A stretch of DNA of 64,000 nucleotides. Source: Heterobilharzia americana (Eukaryota; Platyhelminthes; Trematoda; Strigeidida; Schistosomatidae). Made by a program: the position numbers and the translations under genes. The notes below the pieces were generated by a model. It made no database searches. It worked only from the letters and a program-made list of their open reading frames with translations, and was not told where the DNA came from. This document shows positions 54,175 through 64,000 of the stretch, piece by piece. The stretch spans positions 50,893,890 through 50,957,889 of the forward strand of contig OX104134.1 in the NCBI GenBank assembly GCA_944470555.2, written 5' to 3'. Position 1 is the stretch's first letter, and each line of letters opens with the position of its first letter.

Positions 54175-54355
54175 AATTGTTTCATCCCCGGTATATGGGC
54201 TCCTGTGTGGATGCTTTCGACTGAAGATTTATTGAAATGTAATTTCCTTGGTGGTGGGGTTCAGGACTCACGTTTCATTTCTTCAGTACTCGTCAGTTGG
54301 ACCCACTTACTCTTGGCGAGTGATGGCGTACCCATAGAGACTCAAATGCACAATC
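54175..54355 (-). repeat. Hammerhead SINE type 1, very old copy
   Basis: The plus-strand words GGGCTCCTGTGTGGATGC, GGTGGTGGGGTTCAGGAC and TCGTCAGTTGGACCCACT align in order with 39841-39970, but the ribozyme boxes are largely gone. Confidence 0.5.
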
Positions 54356-56084
54356 CATCATTTCAGACGTCATTGTTACCCAACTAAATAATCGAGTTAC
54401 GAAACTTACCTCTTCTGCAAAGGGTATCAATTATTTCCTCAATAAAATTTGTAATTTCCCATTGATTGGTATGCTGAACTGAAGTGGTTGACCTTCTTTG
54501 GCACTGGAGCTACGATTTGGGTGCCTCATTGGTTAAGTGGACACTATAAGTAATCAGGATACAAGCATGTTCAGAAGACAGATCTCAGAGAGGAGCATCC
54601 GATAGCTACCACGCTGACTTGGTGGTTAGCTTGGTTATCAAAGTTATCCAAAGGTATGCATTGGCTGGAACAATTATCCATTGCAGTTTTATCACACCGG
54701 AAAGGTTAATTGGACAGAATAAAAAATAACAGCTACTGTTACAGCGTAAATAGCTCCCACCAGAATGGGGTCCGAGAGCGAAGTTGTACTGCTAACTGAA
54801 AGTAGTGTGGCAGGAGCAAGGTGTTTACGTGAATGATCTGTTGTCAATGATGATGGTGCCTCCCAAAATAACCCACTCCTATTCCTCATGTAAGTTTTCG
54901 ATACCAGTGAGGTGTATACATTTTTGCTCCATGATAGTACAGTCAAATCTCAACCCAAAATCCTTAAAAAACTGTATGTGAATGACGCAAAGCAGATAAC
55001 CTATCAACTTTTCGATCATGCAAAATTAAACCATTTCCCCTTTCAGCAACTTCGAGAAAACAACTTTCTCGGTGTCGACGGCCGGAAAGTACGAACCGTT
55101 CATATGTTTCCAGCAATATACATAACTAAACTAACCATAACCTACTTTCCTAACCGTTATCTTCCCCCTTGATTTCACTTCCTGATGTCGACAATAAGCC
55201 CTATAAATTTCCTGTAACTTACTGTATGACCATTGTCAACAATCCAAGCCAGTGAAACACCATTCCTAGCCTTCCAAAATAACACTACCTATTTCACGCC
55301 TGCCCTTCAACATCCCAGCCTTCCACCAACTCAGAAAACAGGAGCCACTTTTCAAAGTTCTGAAATGTCGAATTATAGATGTGTATTATTTCTGAGATGC
55401 TTAGACAGGATTCAAGTGCTATTGGTCACCTGACCTCATGTCATCATTGCGTTGAATCTCCGAAATTCTCTACATGACTGTCCAGAGATTCAATGAGTAG
55501 CTCTTGTAGGCTTACTTGTGTGGACATAGCATTAGTTGTTGTAGAACAGAAAGCACATTTCTCGACTGGATATCAGCTGAAAGCCTTTTGTGTGCTGTTC
55601 GACTCCATGGGTCTGCAGACACTACGAAGGATAGTAACACAGCAATGGTTATACGTAATCTCTGTCCTTGCCCCTTAAACTAAATTTGAGATGATACAGA
55701 TAATAAAATCGATTAGAAGATGTCAACTTTGCTACACAAAGCAAAACGTTCAGATATATTCATAGTGACTTCCGTGATCAAGTAGGAGAAGCTGAGGCAG
55801 TCGGAGAAGAATCTTGGAGATTTCTACGGCATTCCATTTCAAGGAACTGACAAGGGTTATTGTCTTTTGTGATTCTGTCCTGACGATCACTTTTTCTGGC
55901 CAGTACTAACTTCAAGGATAAGAAAAGATCCTATCACATTTGGTATCCACCAACATCAGATCATGGTGAACAAGATAGATTATACCGCTATAAGCCGTCA
56001 GTTGAGACGACTGTTCCAGGATTACCTTACGTTTTAGTGTTCGTTTATAGACTTGCACTGTGCGTTATTATTACCAGGTGTACG
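54356..56084. other. No assigned gene
   Basis: A pyrimidine-rich part at 55060-55420 and frames at 54912-55433 show no known domain. Confidence 0.3.
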
Positions 56085-57010
56085 TTTATGCCTTACTGAG
56101 GCACAAAACACAGAAATGGAACCGCTGGGTGCTTAACTGAATGACGATTATGTCAAGTGTGCAGTTAGGGAGAAGATATGGAATCATGTATCTGAACGTG
56201 GCAATAATCTTTTTCTTGATGAATTAGATGAAGTAGACACAACCATAAATACAGATAGTAACCTACAATTTAAGGTGAGCATAATCCAGTGCCTTTCTAC
56301 AACTTCATTGGAACTGATTGGTGAGAAAGAATTCATTTCGGCTTGACTTGGTTACGATGAGGAGCGTTGGCAGCTCAAAGGTAAATTGATGGGACCTCTT
56401 TCCAATCACCGCAAGTGGTGTTGGCCGGCGAAAGAAAAAGAGGTAGAGAAGACATGAGCATTAGGTAATACTCAAAAATTATTTAGATTTATTAGGGATG
56501 GAAAGTAGTCGACAGTTTGTTAGACCATCATCTTAAAGGATTGGATCTTGATAACTTCTGAGAATGGGGAAGTAGCATGTTGGACGGAATACTTTGAAGT
56601 TCAGCTGGCCAACTAGATAGCATACCGGAAGAAAAGATAGTCTCGCCACACTAGTCTAAATAGTTAATTATCCAGGAGAATGAAGAAGATATTTTGTGTC
56701 AGCTATAGAGGGACCGGCTTGATTAACATGTACAGGATCCTAGGGTCAAAAGTTATGCGATGCCTAACCGAAACCTAGCAACAACAAACCAAGCAGGGTT
56801 CTAACTTGCGCAAAGATGCATCGATCAGATCTACCTTAGACAGATTCTAGAACACAGGGATACTCACCACTACCCGACAGCTGCCGTACTTCTTGACCTA
56901 AAAGTAATACTCGACTCTGTCAACCAAGAGGTTTTGAGGTAGCGTAAAACTGTCAATGAAGTACAGAATGATTACGTGTTGTTAATCTTAGCTCTTAAAT
57001 CGAAATAATG
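56085..57010 (+). mobile_element. RTE family B linker and reverse transcriptase relic
   Basis: Decayed blocks in order: TSLELIGEKEFISA, LMGPLSNHRKWCWPAKEKE, ALGNTQKLFRFIRDGK, SENGEVACWTEYFEVQL, then RCIDQIY and RQILEHRDTHHYPT, and VLLDLKVILDSVNQEVL, which correspond to the schistosome RTE/SR2-type order (LNLIEKRK, KAREMEKA, GNTRQL.RLIK, RW.EHF, CIDQI.TLRQILEHR, VFLDLKAAFDSVDRE). The palm aspartate block is partly kept. Stops are frequent. Confidence 0.8.
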
Positions 57011-57974
57011 CAACCATGCATGAGCTTGTGGAGGCTGTCATCTGAAGTGATGACAACCAGTGGTGCACGTTGGGTATGCACATTATCATCGTTCTTGTTT
57101 AAATTTCTGTTAATAGACTGACGGATATTGAAGTAGATACCTTAACCATATGATGGGATGGGACAAAGAAACTGTACTACAGTCTAACATAGTTAGGTTG
57201 GGAGATAGATTGATTACTGAATCTTTGTTCATCGAGTCAACACCTTACTCATGTAATAGGGATGATGCAACAACTACATCGGAGATGTGGAAAGTTTCAC
57301 TAAGAATAAAAGCTCACACAGAAGAGAATATGATGTGATAGGATTATAAAAACCAGGTGACGAAAGCTGTGGGATTACTTTGATATGATTATGAACAGTA
57401 ATTTAATCTGAAAACTTCATCCACTAATTTATATTACATAACTGTTAGCAAGAGCAAATGAACAAATATAATGAGAAATTTACAATACAATAGGAGAAAA
57501 TATGACACGCCTTAGAATAAGGTTCAACAACCACTTTCATGTGATTGTCAAGACTGTCACACTCTAAATATGTTAGTGTCATAACTTTGAATTTCGTGCT
57601 CATTCAGCTATTCAGGATCAATTACTTCACTGCACAGTAAGTATCTTTAACTAGGAATGCTTATCCATTTACAATGATCTTCCGATTCAACCGTATAAAA
57701 GATGTAGAAATCTTCTGATAATGAGGAATGAAGACACCATCTACGCTTCGAGATTGTTTGTACAATAATCATATGGTTTATCAGGCACTTTCTACCTATT
57801 ATTTGTTCAATGTCCAATGGTAGCAGTTCGTTTATTCAATAATATATATAATTCTTCTAAATCATTTTTATACACTGGGATGCTCTTCCAACAACTATTA
57901 AGTGGAGAGAGAATGAATTATCATAAATAATTTTTAGCGTAATTTGGTGACGTCATCATAAACTTCAATTTGGT
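57011..57974. other. No assigned gene
   Basis: AT-rich sequence without a supported feature. Confidence 0.35.
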
Positions 57975-58132
57975 ATTCTTCATGGACTGGTGTCATTTCG
58001 AGGAATATTGGAAACCTGGGAGCACTGGACAGCTGTTTCGTCCTAGTCTGGGACTCCTCAGGAGTGCGCACCCACGACCCCACCAGAGATCGAGCCCAGA
58101 GCCTTCAGGTTCCGTGGCCAGCACGTTACTAA
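57975..58132 (-). repeat. Hammerhead SINE type 2, left arm of an inverted pair
   Basis: The minus strand carries a partial head (B-box relic GGGCTCGATCTCTGG), the ribozyme at 58017-58075 and the tail to about 57975. It abuts a plus-strand fragment consisting of the tail only. Confidence 0.8.
58017..58075 (-). ncRNA. Hammerhead ribozyme of SINE type 2
   Basis: On the minus strand: GCACTC, CTGAGGA, GTCC-CAGACTA-GGAC, GAAA, ACA-GC-TGT, C17, CAGTGC. Five of six stem I pairs form; only the pair next to the core is mismatched. Predicted cleavage falls between plus-strand positions 58028 and 58027. The core is intact. Confidence 0.75.
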
Positions 58133-58195
58133 TGCTCCCAGGTTTCCAATGTTCCTTCAACTGATGTCAGTCCATGATGAATACCAACCTGAAAA
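58133..58195 (+). repeat. Hammerhead SINE type 2, tail-only fragment
   Basis: The match to the type 2 repeat starts at TGCTCCCAGGTTTCC, within two or three bases of the ribozyme cleavage point, and runs through CAACTGATGTCAGTCCATGA. Nothing of the ribozyme core is present. Confidence 0.7.
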
Positions 58196-59535
58196 TTTAC
58201 TAAATCTCCACAAACCCCACTAAAAAATAAACTTTGGTGTTAAGTTAGCTGAAAATGTTGTACAGCGATGCAGTTTATATTTTATTGTTTGCCAGTGGAT
58301 ATATTAACGCGTTCTGAAAGCTTTATTTTAAGGGGAAAATAACCGATTTTATGTTGATTTAATGAGAAGAAATAAAACAGAATTGTGATATAGCGGGTAA
58401 TCTTTGGTGATATATAAATCAATTGTCTGTACACGACAGAATTACAGGAAGAAATCGAAGAGATCGAAGAAAATATTTGTCCTTTCAATTTACTTTAACT
58501 CATTTTCAGTTTATTGAAATTGCACAAAAATAGGGAGAGCGGAGTAGTAGCTATTTTTTGGATGATATATCTTTTCATGTTGTACAAAAAGACTGCTTAC
58601 AGCTACGGTACATATATTTGAGTACATAGTTATCTACAATACTTTATTACAGAAGAAGAATGAACGTTACTATTGTAGTTAAACACATATTTACACCTGT
58701 ATTGATATCTTAGCTTCATGTAATTTTTAAAAAAATTAGTAAAAGTTGAACGAAGTGAAGATTTGCAATCTTAGGTTTGTATTGAATTTTTTTCGAAAAA
58801 CCAAACAATGCAAAATGTATCTTTGTGTAACGGTTACTAGTTTTACGTAGTCGACCCATCTTACCAGTCAACCATCTTGTATTTTTGCGTCTTTTTGACA
58901 CCTGTCCAACTTGATGGCTTCAGGAAAACAAACACTCCATATACATATATGATGGAAAATGTTTTGTTTATCTTAATTTCTGCCCTTCGTCCTTTTTTTG
59001 TTTACCTATTTGATTTTCCCTCTGTAGTTCTTTAGGTTCATGCTGTGAACTGTTCTTCTAGAAGGTAAGAGTTTGATTTTTACCTGTAGAATGAAACAAA
59101 TGATGAGATGTAATTGCAAATGGCATCAGTTATTAAAGCGTAAACCAGGGAATTGATGTTGAGGTATTCATCGAACTATTGACAGAGTTGATCGAACCTA
59201 AATGATTCATTATCAAATAATTTCACTCAGTACATCATACAGAGATACAGTACTGACTACCGGAAAACTCATACAACACACTTAAAGGCTCATAGACACA
59301 TAAACTGAGGATAAACATGAGCAACAAAATGTGTTTGGAAAGCTATCTACTAAACGATACAGTATCATCCACTATGGGATAACTTCATGGACATTATTTG
59401 ATAAGGGATTATACGCTACCCCAATGCCTGGGTTTCTTTGTCGTATGAGAGAGACAGTTCCATCAGACAAATGAATATGCCTTTGTTTTTGCATACATAA
59501 AACAAATATTGAGAGAACGGTAAAGGCTAATTGTT
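58196..59535. other. No assigned gene
   Basis: AT-rich sequence without a supported feature. Confidence 0.35.
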
Positions 59536-59727
59536 TTAGTTTCTTGAGCCTTCCTCAAGGTACTTCAAATAAATTTTTAGTAGAAGTTTGCTTTCATCAA
59601 CGTCTTTAAAATACGAGATACTCTGAGTCCAATTAAGATACAGTGGAAGCAGCTCCAAAATGTTCAATAAAATATGAACTCGGGCATGCAGTTCTTTCGT
59701 AAGGGCTATAATCAAAACTAAACCAAA
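59536..59727 (-). CDS. Candidate terminal exon, unrecognised protein
   Basis: A minus-strand frame of 63 residues plus stop starts after GATTGCTGTCAG (phase 0). It is rich in leucine and alternating helix-type residues (ELHARVHILLNILELLPLYL; YFKDVDESKLLLKIYLKYL), a pattern seen in helical-repeat proteins. I do not recognise the family, and the codon pattern is the only support. It would need an upstream exon above 59960, beyond the SINE pair. Confidence 0.35.
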   Translation of the reverse strand, partial: FGLVLIIALTKELHARVHILLNILELLPLYLNWTQSISYFKDVDESKLLLKIYLKYLEEGSRN

Positions 59728-59814
59728 CTGACAGCAATCAAGCACATTAAACATAATATTCTCAACAAGGCACAATGGATACGAAACAAAACCGCAAATG
59801 ATATTAGTTGTGGA

Positions 59815-59985
59815 TAGTGGCTAGTAGTCGCATCTAGGACGGGCGTTTCGTCCTTTTTGAGACTCTTCAGCTGGGTATACCTGCCTCGTATTGGGTGATA
59901 TTGCTCAAAATAAGACTCGGATACAGGACTGGTCGCTTCAAAAGCTACAGCGTTATCCACTAGACTACAGAGTCACTATACCCAC
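59815..59985 (-). repeat. Hammerhead SINE type 1, left arm of an inverted pair
   Basis: The minus strand shows an A box (TAGTCTAGTGGATAACGC), a degraded B box (TGTATCCGAGTCTTA) and a ribozyme at 59832-59876. A plus-strand copy begins about 15 bp away. Confidence 0.8.
59832..59876 (-). ncRNA. Hammerhead ribozyme of SINE type 1, core intact, stem I weak
   Basis: CTGAAGA, stem II GTCT-CAAAAA-GGAC (one wobble), GAAA, stem III ACG-CC-CGT and C17 are all present on the minus strand, but stem I (ACCCAG with CTAGAT) has two mismatches. Confidence 0.65.
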
Positions 59986-59989
59986 TCTT

Positions 59990-60145
59990 TTTACAACTGG
60001 TATAGCATGACCTTCTTGACGAGTCCTAAATAGGACGAAACGTGCTACTCTGATTCAACTTCCAACCCCCTATCTATCATACACATCGAAATTGAAATTA
60101 CCCGCAACATCGAGGCATCCTCATAGGAGTCCATATGCCAACAAT
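59990..60145 (+). repeat. Hammerhead SINE type 1, right arm of an inverted pair
   Basis: The ribozyme relic TTGACGAGTCCTAAATAGG with GACGAAACGTG is followed by the 3' body (ACATCGAGGCATCCTCATAG, then CATATGCCAAC) known from 39840-39870. The first core base and the cleavage triplet are lost. Confidence 0.75.
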
Positions 60146-61358
60146 AGTAGCCTATCATTTCATCTCAGTCAACGACAGAAACGTACAAGCTATAACATCT
60201 TGAAACCCTTAAATGCATCACTGGAAAACAATCCAACTAGGGGAACAGTCAGCGAGTTATTTTTTTCATTTCAACACACTTCACCAGAGGTGTTTTAGTC
60301 AGATATTGCAATGTGAAAAAATATTTTCTCTCTATCTATCAAAGCCTTCATTATGTTCCACTGGTAATAAATACAAATGATAACATTTTACTTTACTCTC
60401 AATAATTAAGTAATAATGGTTTGTCAAGTTGCCTAGTACAGTTTATAATAATTTATGCTTAAAAATGGGCGTAAACCAAACTTTTATTCAATAGTTCAAT
60501 GAGCGTATTAAAAAGAGTTAAACAGATGAATTGTTAAACTACTGACGGACTAGGGCATGGTGGATAAATATTATAAATAATATATTGTTATGACTTTAAC
60601 TTATTTACTTGATACACGAAACGTTTCTGCACTACTTGTTCTTTTAGTAAGTAAGGTGATGGATAAAAATATTACGAACAGTACTGATTCACGAATACAC
60701 CTACATATTAATTGCTATCAACTGATTAGCGGTAACTGAAATGAATAGAGAAGTGTTTTAATGGTTAAGCGAATCCCAGCAATTAACTCATAGAAAGTCG
60801 TTTATAAGTATTGATTTCGACTGTATGCACGAGGTGACCAACCACATAGAATCCGGATAGATTCGGAAAGATGTAGGCTGTCAGTTTTTATAGTTAGAAT
60901 GTATGTATTGCATTTCACCGTATACACTGACAATACGACTATTACTTTTCGATTGATGAGTCATTCTCGAAAGATGGTTGTTTGGATATAAATGTAATTG
61001 CTGAGTGAGTTAAATGTACAGTTTGTTTCTCGACGCAAAATGGCAGATAAATGAAAAGTACACAGGGAATCTCAAGAATACTGCCTAGTACTGAAAATGT
61101 ATTTTTGTTTTATGTACACTAATCACCTTTGTAACTGGAACTCTCATGAATACAGTAGCTTTAATGTTCACTGATTATCACTCAGTAATGTGAAAGAAAT
61201 AATAAGGATATTAGAAAGTGTAAAAACTCAGAGGTGTATTTTTTTAGTCTCAATTTCATGTGATTTTGTTCACAATTTATTCTTTTGATTTTAACTTCAT
61301 AGATGACTGCGTTATTAATATTTTGGAAAAACAGGTGCGTGTTTGTGGGTCTATGTAG
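60146..61358. other. No assigned gene
   Basis: AT-rich sequence without a supported feature. Confidence 0.35.
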
Positions 61359-61628
61359 GACCTTTTTTGCACCACCTTAAGATTAACATTCTTCAACCAC
61401 TTAGTGTTTTCCGTTAATCTGAAAGACAATCTTCCGGGTCTGACCACTCCAATATATCCATGTAAGCTCGATTACTCCTATGGACCAGTAAAGTACTTAT
61501 CGCCTAGTACTCGGTCTTTTGAGACTGATCCAAACATACTCTTCCACACAGCTGCAAAGAGGTGTTCAGTGAGTCTCTCAGAAGCAGAACTGTTTGACAC
61601 CTTACTAACGTTGATCCCAGAACCATAA
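61359..61628 (+). CDS. Candidate terminal exon, unrecognised protein
   Basis: After GTGGGTCTATGTAG a phase-0 frame of 89 residues runs to TAA at 61626-61628 (blocks KDNLPGLTTPIYPCKLDYSY and AAKRCSVSLSEAELFDTLLT). An antisense frame covers 61504-61710. There is no recognised domain; it may be an exon, a repeat or chance. Confidence 0.28.
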   Translation, partial: DLFCTTLRLTFFNHLVFSVNLKDNLPGLTTPIYPCKLDYSYGPVKYLSPSTRSFETDPNILFHTAAKRCSVSLSEAELFDTLLTLIPEP

Positions 61629-61964
61629 CCTGTTTTCCTTTTACTGGGAGACTATCTTTACTGAAGATGATTAGTTTACGATTCCTTTGAACTCCAAAAT
61701 CCCAATCCACATGTATAGGGTAGACTTAGTTATCTCCACCAGAAAAACTTGCTACCCCCCTCCCCTCGTTCATTATTGTCATAAATATTCATCTTTGAAA
61801 GTTGTTCTTTTTCTTGTTTTCATTAAAGACTAATTAAATATTTCCGCTATGTACAGTCGTTTTTCTTGAGCTCTGTGTTACTCATAAAAATTATTTTAGT
61901 ATGCCGTACAACCCCATGACAAACATTTCAGTTGTTTCATCTTCTATTAGAATTTAGTCGCCAC

Positions 61965-62145
61965 CAAGGATTGATATCAGTCAGCGAACAACTGAAAACT
62001 TGGCAGTACTGATTAGTTCTTTTGTTCCAGTACGATGCTTTTCAGCAGTGCACACCCACACCTATGCGAATGATCAAGCCTTGGGTAGTCAGGTCCCGCG
62101 GTAAGTTTATAACTATTCAGCCAGTGGTCCAGCGGTCCATATTTT
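61965..62145 (-). repeat. Hammerhead SINE type 2, old copy
   Basis: The plus-strand words GATATCAGTCAGCGAACAAC, TTCAGCAGTGCACACCCACA and CAGCCAGTGGTCC align with the type 2 consensus. The GAAA and stem II region is lost. Confidence 0.6.
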
Positions 62146-62627
62146 CCCACATCTGTCTATTGGTGGCACAGTGCAACCATCATCCAATTGCATTGATTAT
62201 TAACTGTCCTCATATTTAACTTGGTTGACTTCACAAGTCACAGCATGTTGCTAAAACTTCAGGAAATTCATCTGGAAAATGTTTGCTATGGACCACTGGA
62301 TAGGAAACCAATTACTGGTATTTAGGAACTTATATGTGTGGAAGCTGGTAGTGAGGAGATGGTTAGCAGTCAGATTCTACTTATACGAATAAGTCAATAT
62401 TTAGATACAGGGTTATGAACAATAGATGTTCATGACACATTTTATCTAGTATGAAAGAAAATTCCTACAAAATAAGCAGATATCCATTTGCTGCAAAAAC
62501 ATTTGAGCAATTTATGAATGTAAGGAATTCTGAAGTGTATACAGACTATTGTAATGATACTTGTAATTTCCCACTACAAGTGTCATTACAGCGAGTGATA
62601 CCCGTTGCTCAAGAGGTGGTTATTGTG

Positions 62628-62795
62628 CCTTAGTGGCTTAGTGGGTAACGCTCTGTCGTTTGAAGCGGAGGGTACTGGGTTCGAGCCTCGTTGGGGACAA
62701 CATCACACACTGGGATGCAGGTACATCCAGCTGATGAGTCTCAAATAGGACGAAACGTGCGTCCTGGATTCCTCTGCTGATCACCAAGACCTGTG
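62628..62795 (+). repeat. Hammerhead SINE type 1, best preserved copy
   Basis: A near-consensus polymerase III promoter (A box TGGCTTAGTGGGTAACGC near 62634-62651, B box GGTTCGAGCCTC near 62678-62689) is followed by GACAACATCACACACTGGG and a complete ribozyme (62717-62777). This order of tRNA-like head and then hammerhead is that of the schistosome Sm-alpha SINE. Confidence 0.88.
62717..62777 (+). ncRNA. Type I hammerhead ribozyme, complete
   Basis: Outer stem I GCAG/CTGC (62717-62720 with 62774-62777), internal loop GTAC/TCCT, inner stem I ATCCAG/CTGGAT (62725-62730 with 62764-62769), box CTGATGA (62731-62737), stem II GTCT-CAAATA-GGAC, box GAAA (62752-62755), stem III ACG-TG-CGT, C17 at 62763. 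It self-cleaves between 62763 and 62764 if active. All invariant bases and the internal loop used for tertiary contacts are kept. Confidence 0.92.
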
Positions 62796-63448
62796 TATAC
62801 AGACTACTTAGTCAGGCTAGATTTAAAGTAGCGGATGTCATCACAGATAGGTAGCTTGTTAACCCCGGAATAAAATGAAAGAACAACAGCAGACTTATGC
62901 TGAAGCAAAAAAGTAGTAGTAGTTTCTGAATTAGTTGTGTACACAAGTTTATTCAGTCATTGTAAACAGAATCGTGTAATATCCAAGTGGGTTTAAACAG
63001 GAGAGGAAGAAATTATGGGGTGCATGATGGTACTTATAATAGTGGAATGTTGTCTCGATGAAAGGCGCACACTTCATGATCCTATAATCTATGTATGGAT
63101 GCGACTACTAATTACTTTTACTGTGAATCTGACCGCGAAACCGTAGTAATTTTTAACAAACTATTGGAGCAGTGCTACACTAGATTTTAGATTATTTATC
63201 TTTTCAACAACAATTCAAGGTATGCTCATGCTCAAATACGGATAATTCTTTATTCTCGCAGTGGCTAGAAATGCCTCACTATGTAGGCGGCTTTAGTGTT
63301 TTCCTGAAGAACAGTCTGGGATTTGCAGGTAGCTGAAGTCTAAAACAGAAAATATTTGCCAAAGTGAAGTTTTAAGAAACGTGACAATTACTTGTGCATC
63401 ACAGTAGCAGAGAATTTCCTAGATATTTGTGATGTTGGCATATTTTAG
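62796..63448. other. No assigned gene
   Basis: AT-rich sequence that may be intron before the candidate exon at 63449. Confidence 0.3.
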
Positions 63449-63531
63449 CTGACCAATTTCATGGTCATGCTAAGGAAGCTAGTCAACCAAAAAGTAAGCG
63501 TCGTGAACTATACGAATTGTTACATTTGTGA
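63449..63531 (+). CDS. Candidate terminal exon, unrecognised protein
   Basis: The acceptor TGGCATATTTTAG is followed by two bases of a split codon and then DQFHGHAKEASQPKSKRREL and YELLHL before TGA. The charged, soluble composition is protein-like, and other frames do not read as well. The family is unknown and no upstream exon was found. Confidence 0.4.
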
Positions 63532-64000
63532 GCTTTAGTTATTAGCTACCAGCAGCTTCCATTGACTACATGTGTGCGTCTTGTTAAACAGGGTAATTTG
63601 ATGCTTTGATTACTATTACTATGACTGGTTATCGCTTTCTTTATTGGCTCAGTTGTGATTCCGTCAATACTTATGATATGACAGTCAGTGCATGTTCATA
63701 ACACATTTTCGTGCTTTCTTTGAGCTTCCTTTACCCAAGGTTTCCTGATTTTCCTATTTATATTGACCTTCATGGTAATAAAAAGCAATGTATGTCTTTT
63801 TTGTCTCAACTGAGAGTTGGCATCTGTATGAACATGGACGTTACGTTTCGTGTTTGGTACCTCCAAGGCTCATCCTGGTTCATATCAAAGACATTCAGAG
63901 AGAAGGACAGTTTGTCACTCCGCGTAAAAAGCCAACCACTTGCATCTAACTGAATAGTTCTTTGGCGCTTATTAGTAGTTCCTTTCCTAAAACAAACTTC

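Noticed and set aside
1..64000. CRISPR arrays, operons or other prokaryotic systems
   Set aside because: There are split genes, spliceosomal signals and eukaryotic retroelements throughout, and no regularly spaced direct repeats.

Overview
The window is nuclear DNA of a eukaryote, most likely a schistosomatid blood fluke (Trematoda). It is AT-rich, its genes are split by long introns, and it is dense in repeats typical of that group: RTE-clade non-LTR retrotransposons with short ATA-type tails, Penelope-like elements with GIY-YIG endonucleases, and tRNA-derived SINEs that carry hammerhead ribozymes (the Sm-alpha type known from Schistosoma). A run of exactly 500 N at 49550-50049 marks a scaffold gap. 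Species assignment is inference.

Host genes. (1) At 1877-2137 (+) lies the last coding exon of a membrane-associated guanylate kinase of the p55/MPP type. (2) A complete beta-1,4-galactosyltransferase gene runs on the minus strand from 22488 down to 7432. I pieced six exons together from splice signals and matching phases; they give 319 codons plus stop, with a type II membrane anchor in exon 1 and the DVD and WGWG(A)EDDD catalytic motifs in exons 3 and 4. (3) At 48705-49419 (+) a leucine-rich-repeat protein exon with a C-terminal cysteine cap is broken by several frameshifts just before the gap. (4) Five further exon-like open stretches (29311, 29836, 59536, 61359, 63449) have splice signals but no recognised family.

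Repeats by region. 0-2.8 kb: MAGUK terminal exon with an old RTE 3' end in the preceding intron. 4.4-6.9 kb: RTE family A copy 1 (-). 7.4-22.5 kb: galactosyltransferase gene; intron 5 holds an inverted pair of tRNA-like SINEs, and intron 1 holds two Penelope-like elements and a hammerhead SINE pair. 23-28 kb: hammerhead SINE pair, RTE family B 3' end, two MITE-like foldbacks. 28.5-30 kb: GC-richer block and candidate exons. 30.5-33.9 kb: RTE family A copy 2 (+). 36-44.4 kb: SINEs of four kinds, a foldback, two more MITE copies, a Penelope-like RT fragment (-). 46.7-49.4 kb: SINE and broken LRR exon. 50-52 kb: RTE family A copy 3 (+), cut by the gap. 54-62.8 kb: more hammerhead SINEs, including the best ribozyme at 62717-62777, and an RTE family B reverse-transcriptase relic.

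The most notable signals are: two distinct tRNA-SINE lineages that both encode hammerhead ribozymes; their repeated occurrence as head-to-head inverted pairs with almost no spacer; a GIY-YIG cassette enclosed by about 73-bp inverted repeats; and a 319-bp tract that is identical between two otherwise diverged, dead RTE copies.
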